A stretch of 64,000 nt of DNA from Psococerastis gibbosa (lineage: Eukaryota > Arthropoda > Insecta > Psocodea > Psocidae). Position 1 is the first letter of the stretch. Every line of letters starts with the position of its first letter. Under the pieces are notes generated by a model. The model ran no database searches. It was not told where the DNA came from and saw only the letters and a program-made list of their open reading frames with translations. Position numbers and translations under genes: made by a program. The stretch lies in the NCBI GenBank assembly GCA_963971405.1, contig OZ020489.1, forward strand, positions 1,116,001-1,180,000. The letters are read 5' to 3'. Shown one piece after another: positions 37,512 to 51,678 of this stretch.

Positions 37512-40033
37512 AGGAAACATTAACCAATTGCTCCTGCGTGTTCATCGGTGTAAATGAAGCTACAAAAAATTCATTCGACATGCATACAAAAAATAGCTAT
37601 ATACTTCTTCTTTTTTTTTAAAGGTCTATAAAAGATATAGGTGTCTTAATTTTGCTTATTTTGGCTCAATGTATTGTATTTAATATTGAGCAATTGCTCC
37701 TGCGTGTTCGTCGGTGTAAATGTAGCTTAAAAAAATTCATACGGCAAGAATACGAAAAATAGCTATTTACTTATTTTATTTTTTTTAAAGGTCTTGAAAA
37801 GATATGGGTGTCTTAATATTGCTTACTTTGGCCCGCTGTACTGTATTTAACATTAGGCAATTGCTCCAGCGTGTTCATCGGTGTAAATGTAGCTACAAAA
37901 AATTCATTCGACAAGAATAAGAAAAATAGCTATTTACTTATTTTATTTTTTTAAAGGTTTTAAAAAGATATAGGTGTCTTAATTTTGCTTATTTTGGCTC
38001 ATTGTATTGTACTTGACATTGAGCACTTGCTCCTGCGTGTTCATCGGTTTAAATGTTGCTAAAAAAAATTCATTCGACAAGAATAAAAAAAATAGCTATT
38101 TACTTATTTTATTTTTTTTAAAGGTCTTGATATGACACGGGTGTCTTAATTTTGCTTATTTTGGCTCAATGTATTGTACTTAACATTGAGCAATTGTTCC
38201 TGCGTGTTCATCGGTGTAAATGTAGCTAAAAAAAATTCATTCGACAAGAATAAGAAAAATAGCTATTTACTTATTTTATTTTCTTTAAAGGTCTTAAAAA
38301 GATATAGGTGTCTTAATTTTGCTTATTTTGGCTCATTGTATTGTACTTAACATTGAGCAATTGTTCCTGCGTGTTCATCGGTGTAAATGTAGTTAAAAAA
38401 AATTCATTCGACATGAATAAGAAATATAGCTATTTACTTATTTTATTTTTTTTAAAGGTCTTCAAAAGATATAGGTGTCTTAATTTTGCTTATTTAGGCT
38501 CACTAAATTGTACTTAACATTGACCACTTGCTCCTGCGTGTACATCGGTGTTAATGTAGCTACAAAAAATTCATTCGACAAGAAAAAGAAAAATAGCTAT
38601 TTACTTATTTTATTTTTTTAAAGGTTTTAAAAAGATAAAGGTGTCTTAATTTTGCTTATTTTGGCTCATTGTATTGTACTTAACATTGACCGCTTGCTCC
38701 TGCGTGTGCATCGGTGTTAATGTAGCTACAAAAAATTCATTCGACAAGAATACGAAAAATAGCTATATACTTATTTTATTTTTTTTAAAGGTCTTGATAT
38801 GATATGAGTGTCTTAATTTTGCTTATTTTGGCTCATTGTATTGTACTTAACATTGACCACTTGCTCCTGCGTGTTCATCGGTGTAAATGTAGCTAAAAAA
38901 AATTCATTCGACAAGAATAAGAAAAATAGCTATTTACTTATTTTATTTTTTTTAAAGGTTTTAAAAGGATATAGGTGTCTTAATTTTGCTTATTTTGGCT
39001 CACTGTATTGTAGTAAACATTAACCAATTGCTCCTGCGTGTTCATCGGTGTAAATGTAGCTACAAAAAATTCATTCGACATGAATACAAAAAATAGCTAT
39101 ATACTTCTTTTTTTTTTTTAAAGGTCTTTAAAAGATATAGGTGTCTTAATTTTGCTTATTTTGGCTCAATGTATTGTATTTAATATTGAGCAATTGCTCC
39201 TGCGTGTTCGTCGGTGTAAATGTAGCTTAAAAAAATTCATACGGCAAGAATACGAAAAATAGCTATTTACTTATTTTATTTTTTTTAAAGGTCTTGAAAA
39301 GATATCGGTGTCTTAATATTGCTTATTTTGGCTCACTATACTGTATCTAACATTAGGCAATTGCTCCAGCGTGTTCATCGGTGTAAATGTAGCTTCAAAA
39401 AATTCATTCGACAAGAATAAGAAAAATAGCTATTTACTTATTTTATTTTTTTAAAGGTCATGATATGATAAGGGTGTCTTAATTTTGCTTATTTTGGCTC
39501 ATTGTATTGTACTTAACATTGAGCAATTGCTCCTGCGTGTTCATCGGTGTAAATGTAGCTAAAACAAATTCATTCGACAAGAATAAGAAAAATAGCTATT
39601 TACTTATTTTATTTTTTTAAAGGTTTTAAAAAGATATAAGTGTCTTAATTTTGCTTATTTTGGCTCATTGTATCGTACTTGATATTAAACAATTGCTCCT
39701 GCGTGTTCATCGGTTTAAGGGTTGCTAAAAAAAATTCATTCGACAAGAATAAGAAAAATAGCTATTTACTTATTTTATTTTTTTTAAAGGTCCTAAAAAG
39801 ATATAGGTGTGTTAATTTTGCTTATTTATGCTCATTGTATTGTACTTAACATTGACCAGTTGCTCGTGCGTGTTCATCGGTGTAAATGTAGCTACAAAAA
39901 ATTCATTCGACAAGAATAAGAAAAATAGCTATATACTTATTTTATTTTTTTTAAAGGTCTTGATATGACACGGGTGTCTTAATTTTGCTTATTTTGGCTC
40001 ATTGTATTGAAGTGAACATTGAGCAATTGCTCC
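37201..40033 (+). repeat. Block III HOR copy, 17 monomers (2,833 bp)
   Basis: Begins with a fused type 1/2 monomer (TTTTCTTATT joined to GTCTTAAAAAGATATAGG and GCTTGTTTAGG) and also lacks type 4. It includes the junction of the 5,995-bp tandem duplication. Confidence 0.82.
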
Positions 40034-43000
40034 GGCGTGTTCATCGGTGTAAATGTAGCTAAAAAAAATTCATTCGACAAGAATAAGAAAAATAGCTATT
40101 TTCTTATTTTATTTGTTTTAAAGGTTTTAAAAAGATGTAGGTGTCTTAATTTTGCTTATTTTGGCTCAATGTATTGTACGTAACATTGAGCAATTGTTCC
40201 TGCGTTTTCATCGGTGTAAATGTAGCTAAAAAAAATTCATTCGACAAGAATAAGAAAAATAGATATTTACTTATTTTATTTTTTTTAAAGGTCTTAAAAA
40301 GATATAGGTGTCTTAATTTTGCTTGTTTAGGCTCACTGTATTGTAGTTAACATTGACCAATTGCTCCTGCGTGTTCATCGGTGTAAATGTAGCTACAAAA
40401 AATTCATTCGACAAGAATACGAAAAATAGCTATATACTTATTTTATTTTTCTTAAAGGTCATGATACGACACGGGTGTCTTAATTTGGCTTATTTTGGCT
40501 CACTGTATTGTAATTAACATTGAGCAATTGCTCCTGCGTGTTCATCGGTGTAAATGTAGCTACAAAAAATTCATTCGACAAGAATACAAAAAATAGCTAT
40601 ATACTTTTTTTTTTTTTAAAGGTCTTTAAAAGATATAGGTGTCTTAATTTTGCTTATTTTGGCTCACTGTATTGTAGTAAACATTAACCAATTGCTCCTG
40701 CGTGTTCATCGGTGTAAATGTAGCTACAAAAAATTCATTCGACATGAATACAAAAAATAGCTATATACTTCTTCTTTTTTTTTAAAGGTCTATAAAAGAT
40801 ATAGGTGTCTTAATTTTGCTTATTTTGGCTCAATGTATTGTATTTAATATTGAGCAATTGCTCCTGCGTGTTCGTCGGTGTAAATGTAGCTTAAAAAAAT
40901 TCATACGGCAAGAATACGAAAAATAGCTATTTACTTATTTTATTTTTTTTAAAGGTCTTGAAAAGATATGGGTGTCTTAATATTGCTTACTTTGGCCCGC
41001 TGTACTGTATTTAACATTAGGCAATTGCTCCAGCGTGTTCATCGGTGTAAATGTAGCTACAAAAAATTCATTCGACAAGAATAAGAAAAATAGCTATTTA
41101 CTTATTTTATTTTTTTAAAGGTTTTAAAAAGATATAGGTGTCTTAATTTTGCTTATTTTGGCTCATTGTATTGTACTTGACATTGAGCACTTGCTCCTGC
41201 GTGTTCATCGGTTTAAATGTTGCTAAAAAAAATTCATTCGACAAGAATAAAAAAAATAGCTATTTACTTATTTTATTTTTTTTAAAGGTCTTGATATGAC
41301 ACGGGTGTCTTAATTTTGCTTATTTTGGCTCAATGTATTGTACTTAACATTGAGCAATTGTTCCTGCGTGTTCATCGGTGTAAATGTAGCTAAAAAAAAT
41401 TCATTCGACAAGAATAAGAAAAATAGCTATTTACTTATTTTATTTTCTTTAAAGGTCTTAAAAAGATATAGGTGTCTTAATTTTGCTTATTTTGGCTCAT
41501 TGTATTGTACTTAACATTGAGCAATTGTTCCTGCGTGTTCATCGGTGTAAATGTAGTTAAAAAAAATTCATTCGACATGAATAAGAAATATAGCTATTTA
41601 CTTATTTTATTTTTTTTAAAGGTCTTCAAAAGATATAGGTGTCTTAATTTTGCTTATTTAGGCTCACTAAATTGTACTTAACATTGACCACTTGCTCCTG
41701 CGTGTACATCGGTGTTAATGTAGCTACAAAAAATTCATTCGACAAGAAAAAGAAAAATAGCTATTTACTTATTTTATTTTTTTAAAGGTTTTAAAAAGAT
41801 AAAGGTGTCTTAATTTTGCTTATTTTGGCTCATTGTATTGTACTTAACATTGACCGCTTGCTCCTGCTTGTACATCGGTGTTAATGTAGCTACAAAAAAT
41901 TCATTCGACAAGAATACGAAAAATAGCTATATACTTATTTTATTTTTTTTAAAGGTCTTGATATGACACGGGTGTCTTAATTTGGCTTATTGTGGCTCAT
42001 TGTATTGTAGTTAACATTGACCACTTGCTCCTGCGTGTTCATCGGTGTAAATGTAGCTAAAAAAAATTCATTCGACAAGAATAAGAAAAATAGCTATTTA
42101 CTTATTTTATTTTTTTTAAAGGTTATAAAAGGATATAGGTGTCTTAATTTTGCTTATTTTGGCTCACTGTATTGTAGTAAACATTAACCAATTGCTCCTG
42201 CGTGGTCATCGGTGTAAATGTAGCTACAAAAAATTCATTCGGCATGAATACAAAAAATAGCTATATACTTCTTTTTTTTTTTAAAGGTCTTTAAAAGATA
42301 TAGGTGTCTTAATTTTGCTTATTTTGGCTCAATGTATTGTATTTAATATTGAGCAATTGCTCCTGCGTGTTCGTCGGTGTAAATGTAGCTTAAAAAAATT
42401 CATACGGCAAGAATACGAAAAATAGCTATTTACTTATTTTATTTTTTTAAAGGTCTTGAAAAGATATCGGTGTCTTAATATTGCTTATTTTGGCTCACTG
42501 TACTGTATCTAACATTAGGCAATTGCTCCAGCGTGTTCATCGGTGTAAATGTAGCTTCAAAAAATTCATTCGACAAGAATAAGAAAAATAGCTATTTACT
42601 TATTTTATTTTTTTAAAGGTCATGATATGATAAGGGTGTCTTAATTTTGCTTATTTTGGCTCATTGTATTGTACTTAACATTGAGCAATTGCTCCTGCGT
42701 GTTCATCGGTGTAAATGTAGCTAAAACAAATTCATTCGACAAGAATAAGAAAAATAGCTATTTACTTATTTTATTTTTTTAAAGGTTTTAAAAAGATATA
42801 GGTGTCTTAATTTTGCTTATTTTGGCTCATTGTATCGTACTTGATATTAAACAATTGCTCCTGCGTGTTCATCGGTTTAAGGGTTGCTAAAAAAAATTCA
42901 TTCGACAAGAATAAGAAAAATAGCTATTTACTTATTTTATTTTTTTTAAAGGTCCTAAAAAGATATAGGTGTGTTAATTTTGCTTATTTATGCTCATTGT

Positions 43001-43506
43001 ATTGTACTTAACATTGACCAGTTGCTCGTGCGTGTTCATCGGTGTAAATGTAGCTACAAAAAATTCATTCGACAAGAATAAGAAAAATAGCTATATACTT
43101 ATTTTATTTTTTTTAAAGGTCTTGATATGACACGGGTGTCTTAATTTTGCTTATTTTGGCTCATTGTATTGAAGTGAACATTGAGCAATTGCTCCGGCGT
43201 GTTCATCGGTGTAAATGTAGCTAAAAAAAATTCATTCGACAAGAATAAGAAAAATAGCTATTTTCTTATTTTATTTTTTTTAAAGGTCTTAAAAAGATAT
43301 AGGTGTCTTAATTTTGCTTGTTTAGGCTCACTGTATTGTAGTTAACATTGACCAATTGCTCCTGCGTGTTCATCGGTGTAAATGTAGCTACAAAAAATTC
43401 ATTCGACAAGAATACGAAAAATAGCTATATACTTATTTTATTTTTCTTAAAGGTCATGATACGACACGGGTGTCTTAATTTGGCTTATTTTGGCTCACTG
43501 TATTGT
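37512..43506 (+). repeat. 5,995-bp tandem duplication, copy 2
   Basis: Directly abuts copy 1. The junction is inside one monomer: after a GATACGACACGGG segment the tail jumps to TGTAGGAAACATTAACC. At the end of copy 2 (43507) the same context continues normally as TGTAATTAACATTGAGC. I noticed no differences at the landmarks checked. Confidence 0.92.
40034..43195 (+). repeat. Block III HOR copy, 19 monomers (3,162 bp)
   Basis: Copy of 34039-37200 made by the 5,995-bp duplication, with the same type composition: 1-9 then 17-26. Confidence 0.84.
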
Positions 43507-45190
43507 AATTAACATTGAGCAATTGCTCCTGCGTGTTCATCGGTGTAAATGTAGCTACAAAAAATTCATTCGACAAGAATACAAAAAATAGCTATATACT
43601 TCTTTTTTTTTTAAAGGTCTTTAAAAGATATAGGTGTCTTAATTTTGCTTATTTTGGCTCATTGTATTGTACTTAACATTGACCACTTGCTCCTGCGTGT
43701 ACATCGGTGTTAATGTAGCTACAAAAAATTCATTCGACAAGAAAAAGAAAAATAGCTATTTACTTATTTTATTTTTTTAAAGGTTTTAAAAAGATAAAGG
43801 TGTCTTAATTTTGCTTATTTTGGCTCATTGTATTGTACTTAACATTGACCGCTTGCTCCTGCTTGTACATCGGTGTTAATGTAGCTACAAAAAATTCATT
43901 CGACAAGAATACGAAAAATAGCTATATACTTATTTTATTTTTTTTAAAGGTCTTGATATGACACGGGTGTCTTAATTTGGCTTATTGTGGCTCATTGTAT
44001 TGTAGTTAACATTGACCACTTGCTCCTGCGTGTTCATCGGTGTAAATGTAGCTAAAAAAAATTCATTCGACAAGAATAAGAAAAATAGCTATTTACTTAT
44101 TTTATTTTTTTTAAAGGTTATAAAAGGATATAGGTGTCTTAATTTTGCTTATTTTGGCTCACTGTATTGTAGTAAACATTAACCAATTGCTCCTGCGTGG
44201 TCATCGGTGTAAATGTAGCTACAAAAAATTCATTCGGCATGAATACAAAAAATAGCTATATACTTCTTTTTTTTTTTAAAGGTCTTTAAAAGATATAGGT
44301 GTCTTAATTTTGCTTATTTTGGCTCAATGTATTGTATTTAATATTGAGCAATTGCTCCTGCGTGTTCGTCGGTGTAAATGTAGCTTAAAAAAATTCATAC
44401 GGCAAGAATACGAAAAATAGCTATTTACTTATTTTATTTTTTTAAAGGTCTTGAAAAGATATCGGTGTCTTAATATTGCTTATTTTGGCTCACTGTACTG
44501 TATCTAACATTAGGCAATTGCTCCAGCGTGTTCATCGGTGTAAATGTAGCTTCAAAAAATTCATTCGACAAGAATAAGAAAAATAGCTATTTACTTATTT
44601 TATTTTTTTAAAGGTCATGATATGATAAGGGTGTCTTAATTTTGCTTATTTTGGCTCATTGTATTGTACTTAACATTGAGCAATTGCTCCTGCGTGTTCA
44701 TCGGTGTAAATGTAGCTAAAACAAATTCATTCGACAAGAATAAGAAAAATAGCTATTTACTTATTTTATTTTTTTAAAGGTTTTAAAAAGATATAGGTGT
44801 CTTAATTTTGCTTATTTTGGCTCATTGTATCGTACTTGATATTAAACAATTGCTCCTGCGTGTTCATCGGTTTAAGGGTTGCTAAAAAAAATTCATTCGA
44901 CAAGAATAAGAAAAATAGCTATTTACTTATTTTATTTTTTTTAAAGGTCCTAAAAAGATATAGGTGTGTTAATTTTGCTTATTTATGCTCATTGTATTGT
45001 ACTTAACATTGACCAGTTGCTCGTGCGTGTTCATCGGTGTAAATGTAGCTACAAAAAATTCATTCGACAAGAATAAGAAAAATAGCTATATACTTATTTT
45101 ATTTTTTTTAAAGGTCTTGATATGACACGGGTGTCTTAATTTTGCTTATTTTGGCTCATTGTATTGAAGTGAACATTGAGCAATTGCTCC
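43196..45190 (+). repeat. Block III HOR copy, 12 monomers (1,995 bp)
   Basis: The shortest regular copy: fused 1/2, 3, 4, then directly 18-26. The 4-to-18 joint is at about 43650, where GTCTTTAAAAGATATAGG is followed by a GACCACTTGCTCC tail. Confidence 0.83.
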
Positions 45191-47351
45191 GGCGTGTTCA
45201 TCGGTGTAAATGTAGCTAAAAAAAATTCATTCGACAAGAATAAGAAAAATAGCTATTTTCTTATTTTATTTTTTTTAAAGGTCTTAAAAAGATATAGGTG
45301 TCTTAATTTTGCTTGTTTAGGCTCACTGTATTGTAGTTAACATTGACCAATTGCTCCTGCGTGTTCATCGGTGTAAATGTAGCTACAAAAAATTCATTCG
45401 ACAAGAATACGAAAAATAGCTATATACTTATTTTATTTTTCTTAAAGGTCATGATACGACACGGGTGTCTTAATTTGGCTTATTTTGGCTCACTGTATTG
45501 TAATTAACATTGAGCAATTGCTCCTGCGTGTTCATCGGTGTAAATGTAGCTACAAAAAATTCATTCGACAAGAATACAAAAAATAGCTATATACTTCTTT
45601 TTTTTTTAAAGGTCTTTAAAAGATATAGGTGTCTTAATTTTGCTTATTTTGGCTCATTGTATTGTACTTAACATTGAGCAATTGTTCCTGCGTGTTCATC
45701 GGTGTAAATGTAGTTAAAAAAAATTCATTCGACATGAATAAGAAATATAGCTATTTACTTATTTTATTTTTTTAAAGGTCTTCAAAAGATATAGGTGTCT
45801 TAATTTTGCTTATTTAGGCTCACTAAATTGTACTTAACATTGACCACTTGCTCCTGCGTGTACATCGGTGTTAATGTAGCTACAAAAAATTCATTCGACA
45901 AGAAAAAGAAAAATAGCTATTTACTTATTTTATTTTTTTAAAGGTTTTAAAAAGATAAAGGTGTCTTAATTTTGCTTATTTTGGCTCATTGTATTGTACT
46001 TAACATTGACCGCTTGCTCCTGCTTGTACATCGGTGTTAATGTAGCTACAAAAAATTCATTCGACAAGAATACGAAAAATAGCTATATACTTATTTTATT
46101 TTTTTTAAAGGTCTTGATATGACACGGGTGTCTTAATTTGGCTTATTGTGGCTCATTGTATTGTAGTTAACATTGACCACTTGCTCCTGCGTGTTCATCG
46201 GTGTAAATGTAGCTAAAAAAAATTCATTCGACAAGAATAAGAAAAATAGCTATTTACTTATTTTATTTTTTTTAAAGGTTATAAAAGGATATAGGTGTCT
46301 TAATTTTGCTTATTTTGGCTCACTGTATTGTAGTAAACATTAACCAATTGCTCCTGCGTGGTCATCGGTGTAAATGTAGCTACAAAAAATTCATTCGGCA
46401 TGAATACAAAAAATAGCTATATACTTCTTCTTTTTTTTAAAGGTCTTTAAAAGATATAGGTGTCTTAATTTTGCTTATTTTGGCTCAATGTATTGTATTT
46501 AATATTGAGCAATTGCTCCTGCGTGTTCGTCGGTGTAAATGTAGCTTAAAAAAATTCATACGGCAAGAATACGAAAAATAGCTATTTACTTATTTTATTT
46601 TTTTAAAGGTCTTGAAAAGATATCGGTGTCTTAATATTGCTTATTTTGGCTCACTGTACTGTATCTAACATTAGGCAATTGCTCCAGCGTGTTCATCGGT
46701 GTAAATGTAGCCTCAAAAAATTCATTCGACAAGAATAAGAAAAATAGCTATTTACTTATTTTATTTTTTTAAAGGTCATGATATGATAAGGGTGTCTTAA
46801 TTTTGCTTATTTTGGCTCATTGTATTGTACTTAACATTGAGCAATTGCTCCTGCGTGTTCATCGGTGTAAATGTAGCTAAAACAAATTCATTCGACAAGA
46901 ATAAGAAAAATAGCTATTTACTTATTTTATTTTTTTAAAGGTTTTAAAAAGATATAGGTGTCTTAATTTTGCTTATTTTGGCTCATTGTATCGTACTTGA
47001 TATTAAACAATTGCTCCTGCGTGTTCATCGGTTTAAGGGTTGCTAAAAAAAATTCATTCGACAAGAATAAGAAAAATAGCTATTTACTTATTTTATTTTT
47101 TTTAAAGGTCCTAAAAAGATATAGGTGTGTTAATTTTGCTTATTTATGCTCATTGTATTGTACTTAACATTGACCAGTTGCTCGTGCGTGTTCATCGGTG
47201 TAAATGTAGCTACAAAAAATTCATTCGACAAGAATAAGAAAAATAGCTATATACTTATTTTATTTTTTTTAAAGGTCTTGATATGACACGGGTGTCTTAA
47301 TTTTGCTTATTTTGGCTCATTGTATTGAAGTGAACATTGAGCAATTGCTCC
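45191..47351 (+). repeat. Block III HOR copy, 13 monomers (2,161 bp)
   Basis: As the preceding copy, but retaining type 17 (TAGTTAAAAAAAATTC, about 45685). The two adjacent copies differ by exactly one monomer. Confidence 0.83.
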
Positions 47352-50300
47352 GGCGTGTTCATCGGTGTAAATGTAGCTAAAAAAAATTCATTCGACAAGA
47401 ATAAGAAAAATAGCTATTTTCTTATTTTATTTTTTTTAAAGGTTTTAAAAAGATGTAGGTGTCTTAATTTTGCTTATTTTGGCTCAATGTATTGTACTTA
47501 ACATTGAGCAATTGTTCCTGCGTTTTCATCGGTGTAAATGTAGCTAAAAAAAATTCATTCGACAAGAATAAGAAAAATAGATATTTACTTATTTTATTTT
47601 TTTTAAAGGTCTTAAAAAGATATAGGTGTCTTAATTTTGCTTGTTTAGGCTCACTGTATTGTAGTTAACATTGACCAATTGCTCCTGCGTGTTCATCGGT
47701 GTAAATGTAGCTACAAAAAATTCATTCGACAAGAATACGAAAAATAGCTATATACTTATTTTATTTTTCTTAAAGGTCATGATACGACACGGGTGTCTTA
47801 ATTTGGCTTATTTTGGCTCACTGTATTGTAATTAACATTGAGCAATTGCTCCTGCGTGTTCATCGGTGTAAATGTAGCTACAAAAAATTCATTCGACAAG
47901 AATACAAAAAATAGCTATATACTTCTTTTTTTTTTAAAGGTCTTTAAAAGATATAGGTGTCTTAATTTTGCTTATTTTGGCTCACTGTATTGTAGTAAAT
48001 ATTAACCAATTGCTCCTGCGTGTTCATCGGTGTAAATGTAGCTACAAAAAATTCATTCGACATGAATACAAAAAATAGCTATATACTTCTTCTTTTTTTT
48101 TAAAGGTCTATAAAAGATATAGGTGTCTTAATTTTGCTTATTTTGGCTCAATGTATTGTATTTAATATTGAGCAATTGCTCCTGCGTGTTCGTCGGTGTA
48201 AATGTAGCTTAAAAAAATTCATACGGCAAGAATACGAAAAATAGCTATTTACTTATTTTTTTTTTTTTTAAAGGTCTTGAAAAGATATGGGTGTCTTAAT
48301 ATTGCTTACTTTGGCCCGCTGTACTGTATTTAACATTAGGCAATTGCTCCAGCGTGTTCATCGGTGTAAATGTAGCTACAAAAAATTCATTCGACAAGAA
48401 TAAGAAAAATAGCTATTTACTTATTTTATTTTTTTAAAGGTTTTAAAAAGATATAGGTGTCTTAATTTTGCTTATTTTGGCTCATTGTATTGTACTTGAC
48501 ATTGAGCACTTGCTCCTGCGTGTTCATCGGTTTAAATGTTGCTAAAAAAAATTCATTCGACAAGAATAAAAAAAATAGCTATTTACTTATTTTATTTTTT
48601 TTAAAGGTCTTGATATGACACGGGTGTCTTAATTTTGCTTATTTTGGCTCAATGTATTGTACTTAACATTGAGCAATTGTTCCTGCGTGTTCATCGGTGT
48701 AAATGTAGCTAAAAAAAATTCATTCGACAAGAATAAGAAAAATAGCTATTTACTTATTTTATTTTCTTTAAAGGTCTTAAAAAGATATAGGTGTCTTAAT
48801 TTTGCTTATTTAGGCTCACTGTATTATACTTAACATTGGCCACTTGCTCCTGCGTGTTCATCGGTGTAAATGTAGCTACAAAAAATTCATTCGACAAGAA
48901 TACGAAAAATAGCTATATACTTATTTTATTTTTTTTAAAGGTCTTGATATGACACGAGTCTCTTAATTTGGCTTATATAGATTCATTGTATTGTAATTAA
49001 CATTGAGCAGTTGCTTCTGCGTGTTCATCGGTGTAAATGTGGCTAAAAAAAATTCATTCGACAAGAATATGAAAAATAGCTATTTACTTATTTTATTTTT
49101 TTAAAGGTTTTAAAAAGATATAGGTGTCTTAATTTTGCTTATTTAGGCTTATTGTGTTATACTTAACATTGGCCACTTGCTCCTGCGTGTTCATCGGTGT
49201 AAATGTAGCTACAAAAAATTCATTCGACAAGAATACAAAAAATAGCTATATACTTCTTTTTTTTTAAAGGTCTTTAAAAGATATAGGTGTCTTAATTTTG
49301 CTTATTTTGGCTCAATGTATTGTATTTAATATTGAGCAATTGCTCCTGCGTGTTCATCGGTGTAAATGTAGCTTAAAAAAATTCATACGGCAAGAATACG
49401 AAAAATAGCTATTTACTTATTTTTTTTTTTTTAAAGGTCTGTAAAAGATATCGGTGTCTTAATATTGCTTATTTTGGCTCACTGTACTGTATCTAACATC
49501 AGGCAATTGCTCCAGCGTGTTCATCGGTGTAAATGTAGCTTCAAAAAATTCATTCGACAAGAATAAGAAAAATAGCTATTTACTTATTTTATTTTTTTAA
49601 AGGTCATGATATGATAAGGGTGTCTTAATTTTGCTTATTTTGGCTCATTGTATTGTACTTAACATTGAGCAATTGCTCCTGCGTGTTCATCGGTGTAAAT
49701 GTAGCTAAAACAAATTCATTCGACAAGAATAAAAAAAATAGCTATTTACTTATTTTATTTTTTTTAAAGGTCTTGATATGACACGGGTGTCTTAATTTTG
49801 CTTATTTTGGCTCAATGTATTGTACTTAACATTGAGCAATTGTTCCTGCGTGTTCATCGGTGTAAATGTAGCTAAAAAAAATTCATTCGACAAGAATAAG
49901 AAAAATAGCTATTTACTTATTTTATTTTCTTTAAAGGTCTTAAAAAGATATAGGTGTCTTAATTTTGCTTATTTTGGCTCATTGTATTGTACTTAACATT
50001 GAGCAATTGTTCCTGCGTGTTCATCGGTGTAAATGTAGTTAAAAAAAATTCATTCGACATGAATAAGAAATATAGCTATTTACTTATTTTTTTTTTTTTA
50101 AAGGTCTTCAAAAGATATAGGTGTCTTAATTTTGCTTATTTAGGCTCACTAAATTGTACTTAACATTGACCACTTGCTCCTGCGTGTACATCGGTGTTAA
50201 TGTAGCTACAAAAAATTCATTCGACAAGAAAAAGAAAAATAGCTATTTACTTATTTTATTTTTTTAAAGGTTTTAAAAAGATAAAGGTGTCTTAATTTTG

Positions 50301-51678
50301 CTTATTTTGGCTCATTGTATTGTACTTAACATTGACCGCTTGCTCCTGCTTGTACATCGGTGTTAATGTAGCTACAAAAAATTCATTCGACAAGAATACG
50401 AAAAATAGCTATATACTTATTTTATTTTTTTTAAAGGTCTTGATATGACACGGGTGTCTTAATTTGGCTTATTGTGGCTCATTGTATTGTAGTTAACATT
50501 GACCACTTGCTCCTGCGTGTTCATCGGTGTAAATGTAGCTAAAAAAAATTCATTCGACAAGAATAAGAAAAATAGCTATTTACTTATTTTATTTTTTTTA
50601 AAGGTTATAAAAGGATATAGGTGTCTTAATTTTGCTTATTTTGGCTCACTGTATTGTAGTAAACATTAACCAATTGCTCCTGCGTGGTCATCGGTGTAAA
50701 TGTAGCTACAAAAAATTCATTCGGCATGAATACAAAAAATAGCTATATACTTCTTTTTTTTTTTTAAAGGTCTTTAAAAGATATAGGTGTCTTAATTTTG
50801 CTTATTTTGGCTCAATGTATTGTATTTAATATTGAGCAATTGCTCCTGCGTGTTCGTCGGTGTAAATGTAGCTTAAAAAAATTCATACGGCAAGAATACG
50901 AAAAATAGCTATTTACTTATTTTATTTTTTTAAAGGTCTTGAAAAGATATCGGTGTCTTAATATTGCTTATTTTGGCTCACTGTACTGTATCTAATATTA
51001 GGCAATTGCTCCAGCGTGTTCATCGGTGTAAATGTAGCTTCAAAAAATTCATTCGACAAGAATAAGAAAAATAGCTATTTACTTATTTTATTTTTTTAAA
51101 GGTCATGATATGATAAGGGTGTCTTAATTTTGCTTATTTTGGCTCATTGTATTGTACTTAACATTGAGCAATTGCTCCTGCGTGTTCATCGGTGTAAATG
51201 TAGCTAAAACAAATTCATTCGACAAGAATAAGAAAAATAGCTATTTACTTATTTTATTTTTTTAAAGGTTTTAAAAAGATATAGGTGTCTTAATTTTGCT
51301 TATTTTGGCTCATTGTATCGTACTTGATATTAAACAATTGCTCCTGCGTGTTCATCGGTTTAAGGGTTGCTAAAAAAAATTCATTCGACAAGAATAAGAA
51401 AAATAGCTATTTACTTATTTTATTTTTTTTAAAGGTCCTAAAAAGATATAGGTGTGTTAATTTTGCTTATTTATGCTCATTGTATTGTACTTAACATTGA
51501 CCAGTTGCTCGTGCGTGTTCATCGGTGTAAATGTAGCTACAAAAAATTCATTCGACAAGAATAAGAAAAATAGCTATATACTTATTTTATTTTTTTTAAA
51601 GGTCTTGATATGACACGGGTGTCTTAATTTTGCTTATTTTGGCTCATTGTATTGAAGTGAACATTGAGCAATTGCTCC
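47352..51678 (+). repeat. Reference 26-monomer HOR copy (4,327 bp)
   Basis: The fullest copy. Key marks in order: 1 CCGGCG/GATGTAGG; 2 GCGTTTTCATC; 3 GATACGACACGGG; 4 CTTCTTTTTT; 5 GGTCTATAAAAG; 6 GTTCGTCGG; 7 GGCCCGCTG/CCAGCG; 8 CGGTTTAAATG; 9 TTTTCTTTAAAGG; 10 ATTGGCCACTTG; 11 GCAGTTGCTTCTG; 12 a second GGCC unit; 13 GGTCTGTAAAAG; 14 CATCAGGC; 15 AAAACAAATTC; 16 like 9; 17 TAGTTAAA; 18 and 19 TGTTAATG; 20 GGTTATAAAAGG; 21 GTGGTCATC; 22 GTTCGTCGG; 23 CCAGCG; 24 AAAACAAATTC; 25 TTTAAGGGTTGC; 26 TATGCTC/CTCGTGCG. Types 12-16 resemble 4, 6, 23, 24 and 9, so the long HOR itself contains a partial internal duplication. Confidence 0.85.

Noticed and set aside
32846..39023. Two identical 60-codon frames at 32846-33028 and 38841-39023
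   Set aside because: They are identical only because they lie in the two copies of the 5,995-bp duplication. Both start at TTG and translate the ordinary monomer.
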